From assembly GCF_900078315.1 (NCBI RefSeq), contig NZ_FKBS01000014.1, forward strand, positions 1,151,847 through 1,215,846: DNA of 64,000 nt. The letters run 5' to 3'. Within the stretch, counting starts at the first letter, position 1; each line of letters starts with the position of its first letter. Positions 62,250-64,000 of the stretch are shown here, one piece after another. The notes beneath the pieces are model-generated. The model did no database searches. It had not been told where the DNA came from and saw only the letters and a list, made by a program, of their open reading frames with translations. This stretch comes from Bordetella ansorpii. Lineage in GTDB: Bacteria > Pseudomonadota > Gammaproteobacteria > Burkholderiales > Burkholderiaceae_B. The translations under genes and the position numbers were made by a program.

Positions 62250-63113
62250 ATGAAAGCCCCCGCCGTCGATTACATCGCTCCGGGCACTCTGGACGAGGCG
62301 CTGCGCAGTCTGGCCGACATCGACAACGCCCGCGTGCTGGCGGGCGGGCAGTCGCTGATGGCCATGCTGAACATGCGCTTCGCGTTTCCGGATTGCCTGG
62401 TCGACATCAACCGGATCGCGGAGCTGGCCTACATCCGTGACGACGGGGACGCCGTCCACATCGGCGCCATGGCCCGGCAGCGCGACGTGGAGTTCTCCGG
62501 CCTGGTGGCCTCGCGCCTGCCGATACTGCACGAGGCCATCCTCAACGTGGGCCACCGGCAGACGCGCAACCGTGGCACCGTGGGCGGCAGCCTGTGCCAA
62601 CTGGACCCGTCCGCCGAGATTCCCGCCATCGCCATGGCCCTGGACGCCCAGGTGCACATCGGCAGCGTGCGGGGCCGGCGCAGCGTGTGCATGGCCGATT
62701 TCCCGGCCGGCTACATGACGCCCTCCTTGCAGTCCGACGAGTTGGTGCTGGGCGCCTCGTTCAGGCCCTGGGACGCGGGCCACGGCTCCTGTTTCCTGGA
62801 GTTCTCGCGGCGCCACGGCGATTTCGCCATCGTCTCGGCCGCCGTGCTGCTGCAGTTCGGCGCGGACGGCCGGGTGGCGCGCTGTTCCATCACGCTGGGC
62901 GGCTGCGCCGCCACGCCCGTGCGCATGGCCCAGGCCGAGTCGGCGTTGCTGGGCACCCAGGCCACGTCCCGGGATCTGGCCGCTGCTTCCGAGTTGTGCG
63001 GCGCCGTCGACGCCAGCAGCGATGCCTATACCCCAGCCTGGTACCGGCGGCGGCTGGCGCGCGTGCTCAGCGCGCGTGCCCTGGACAGCGCCGTCCGGCG
63101 CGCTACCCGATGA
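62250..63113 (+). CDS. FAD-binding medium subunit of a xanthine dehydrogenase-family Mo hydroxylase
   Basis: A 287-residue CoxM-like subunit. FAD-binding motifs A-G-G-Q-S-L-M (31-37), T-R-N-R-G-T-V-G-G-S-L (about 102-112) and the C-terminal CO_deh_flav_C domain are present. It passes electrons from the iron-sulfur subunit to the acceptor. It starts 6 bases after the decarboxylase-like gene. Confidence 0.92.
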   Translation: MKAPAVDYIAPGTLDEALRSLADIDNARVLAGGQSLMAMLNMRFAFPDCLVDINRIAELAYIRDDGDAVHIGAMARQRDVEFSGLVASRLPILHEAILNVGHRQTRNRGTVGGSLCQLDPSAEIPAIAMALDAQVHIGSVRGRRSVCMADFPAGYMTPSLQSDELVLGASFRPWDAGHGSCFLEFSRRHGDFAIVSAAVLLQFGADGRVARCSITLGGCAATPVRMAQAESALLGTQATSRDLAAASELCGAVDASSDAYTPAWYRRRLARVLSARALDSAVRRATR

Positions 63114-63122
63114 GAGCGAATC

Positions 63123-63644
63123 ATGGCAGACCGTAATCCCCGCCTTGTCCGCATGCAGGTCAATGGCCAGCCGCGCGAGGGCATGGCCGAGCCGCGCCTG
63201 AACCTGGCGGACTTCCTGCGCGGCGAACTGAAGCTGACCGGCACGCACGTGGGCTGCGAGCACGGCGTATGCGGTGCCTGCACCGTGCTGGTCGATGGCC
63301 TGTCGGCGCGCAGTTGCCTGATGCTGGCGGTGCAGGCCGACGGCTGTTGCGTCGGCACCGTGGAGGGCCTGGCCCCGTCGGAAGAGGCGCTGGGGCCGCT
63401 GCAGCAGGCATTTCACGAACTGCATGCGCTGCAGTGCGGCTATTGCACCCCGGGCATTCTGATGTCGCTGACCGAGCTGCTGGACAGCAATCCCGATCCC
63501 GACGAAGAGCAGGTGCGCGACGTGTTGTCGGGCCATCTTTGCCGGTGTACCGGCTACCAGAATATCGTGGCCGCGGCGCTGCGGGCGGCTCGCGTCATGC
63601 GCGAAGCCAGGCAACCCGGGGAGGGCGGCCGCCATGCATGCTGA
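63123..63644 (+). CDS. 2Fe-2S small subunit of the Mo hydroxylase
   Basis: A 173-residue CoxS-like subunit. The plant-type cluster motif is C-E-H-G-V-C-G-A-C (about 44-52) plus a Cys near 64; the second cluster has Q-C-G-Y-C-T-P-G (about 105-112) and C-R-C-T-G (about 137-141). Complete. It overlaps the large-subunit gene by 11 bases. Confidence 0.94.
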   Translation: MADRNPRLVRMQVNGQPREGMAEPRLNLADFLRGELKLTGTHVGCEHGVCGACTVLVDGLSARSCLMLAVQADGCCVGTVEGLAPSEEALGPLQQAFHELHALQCGYCTPGILMSLTELLDSNPDPDEEQVRDVLSGHLCRCTGYQNIVAAALRAARVMREARQPGEGGRHAC

Positions 63645-64000
63645 CCCCGCCCTGAGCGCCACGCCAGGCATGGGCCAGAGCCCCGGCCGCGTAGAGGACG
63701 ATCCGCTGCTGCGCGGCACCGCCCGCTTTCTGGACGACATACCGCTGCCGGATGCGCTGCATGCATGCTTCGTGCGCAGTCCGCACGCGCATGCGCGCCT
63801 GCTCGCCATCGATGCCGACGCCGCGCGCGCCATGCCTGGCGTGGCCGCCGTCTATACCCGCCAGGAACTGTTCGGCCACCTGACGTCGTGGCGCATGCCG
63901 CTGGGCTTCGCCCTGGCCGCCTTGCCCGAGAACACCACGCCGTTCGTGCTGGCCGGCGACGAGGTAGCCTTCGCGGGCGAGGCTTTCGCCGTCGTGGTCG
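63634..64000 (+). CDS. Molybdopterin-binding large subunit of the Mo hydroxylase, 5' part
   Basis: The first 122 residues of a CoxL/XdhA-like large subunit: R-V-E-D-D-P-L-L-R-G-T-A-R-F-L-D-D, then F-V-R-S-P-H-A-H-A-R and G-V-A-A-V-Y-T. The rest lies beyond the window, so the active-site loop that would separate CO dehydrogenase from aldehyde/heterocycle hydroxylases cannot be read. Confidence 0.92.
   Translation, partial: MHADPALSATPGMGQSPGRVEDDPLLRGTARFLDDIPLPDALHACFVRSPHAHARLLAIDADAARAMPGVAAVYTRQELFGHLTSWRMPLGFALAALPENTTPFVLAGDEVAFAGEAFAVVV

Noticed and set aside
60717-63833. A 1038-codon open frame on the minus strand
   Set aside because: It lies wholly antisense to four well-recognised genes, shows no domain, and has the composition expected of GC-rich antisense frames.
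1-64000. CRISPR arrays or cas genes
   Set aside because: No regularly spaced repeats of the right size and no Cas-like protein were seen on either strand.

Overview
The window comes from a GC-rich betaproteobacterium of the Alcaligenaceae type. The core genes (murB, dapB, a bamE/omlA-fur divergent pair, recN, nadK), a Bug-type periplasmic receptor and many solute-uptake genes fit Bordetella or Achromobacter. I infer the genus from gene content only.

Positions 1 to about 43,768 are the int-proximal part of an integrative and conjugative element (ICE) of the clc/PAGI-2 family, still joined to its target, a tRNA-Gly(GCC) gene at 43,751-43,826. The other end of the ICE lies left of the window. 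From left to right it holds: (i) a GI-type type IV secretion module, 1-12,361 (PFL_4703, 4704, 4705, lipoprotein, PFL_4706 ATPase, DsbA-like, RadC-like, PFL_4709, 4710, 4711, TraG-N); (ii) a DUF3742 gene and a RES-type toxin-antitoxin pair, 12,373-14,100; (iii) a MobH-type TraI relaxase, 14,410-16,257; (iv) a scrapyard of broken genes, 16,551-20,031 (RND adaptor with a stop codon, frameshifted and truncated RND pump, 3' part of a ParB gene); (v) chromate and arsenic resistance, 20,239-25,258; (vi) a large copper locus, 26,206-36,763 (copS, copR, copA, copB, DUF411, DUF2933, P-type ATPase, copC, copD, copK); (vii) regulators, then a decayed copper-type RND operon hit by an IS5-family element, 36,995-41,588; (viii) the tyrosine integrase, 41,589-43,523.

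From 43,827 the sequence is chromosomal: murB, dapB, bamE, fur; a polar amino-acid-type ABC operon with a GntR regulator and two M20-family hydrolases that share a putative operator motif; recN and nadK; a cytochrome b561/catalase-like pair facing an ECF sigma/anti-sigma pair across twin matching promoters; and, behind a canonical sigma-54 promoter, a Bug receptor, a dihydroxyphthalate decarboxylase-like protein and the start of a molybdenum hydroxylase operon (FAD, 2Fe-2S and large subunits) that runs off the window.

The most unusual observation is that the ICE integrase carries a C-terminal domain clearly related to the C-terminal half of the ICE's own RES-toxin antitoxin (a DUF2384/MbcA-ParS-like region). 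This raises the possibility of a direct link between integration/excision control and the addiction module. Other points of interest are the twin ECF promoters, the sigma-54 promoter, a Shine-Dalgarno-covering hairpin in front of the integrase, the GntR motif shared by three transcription units, and a precisely reconstructable IS insertion.
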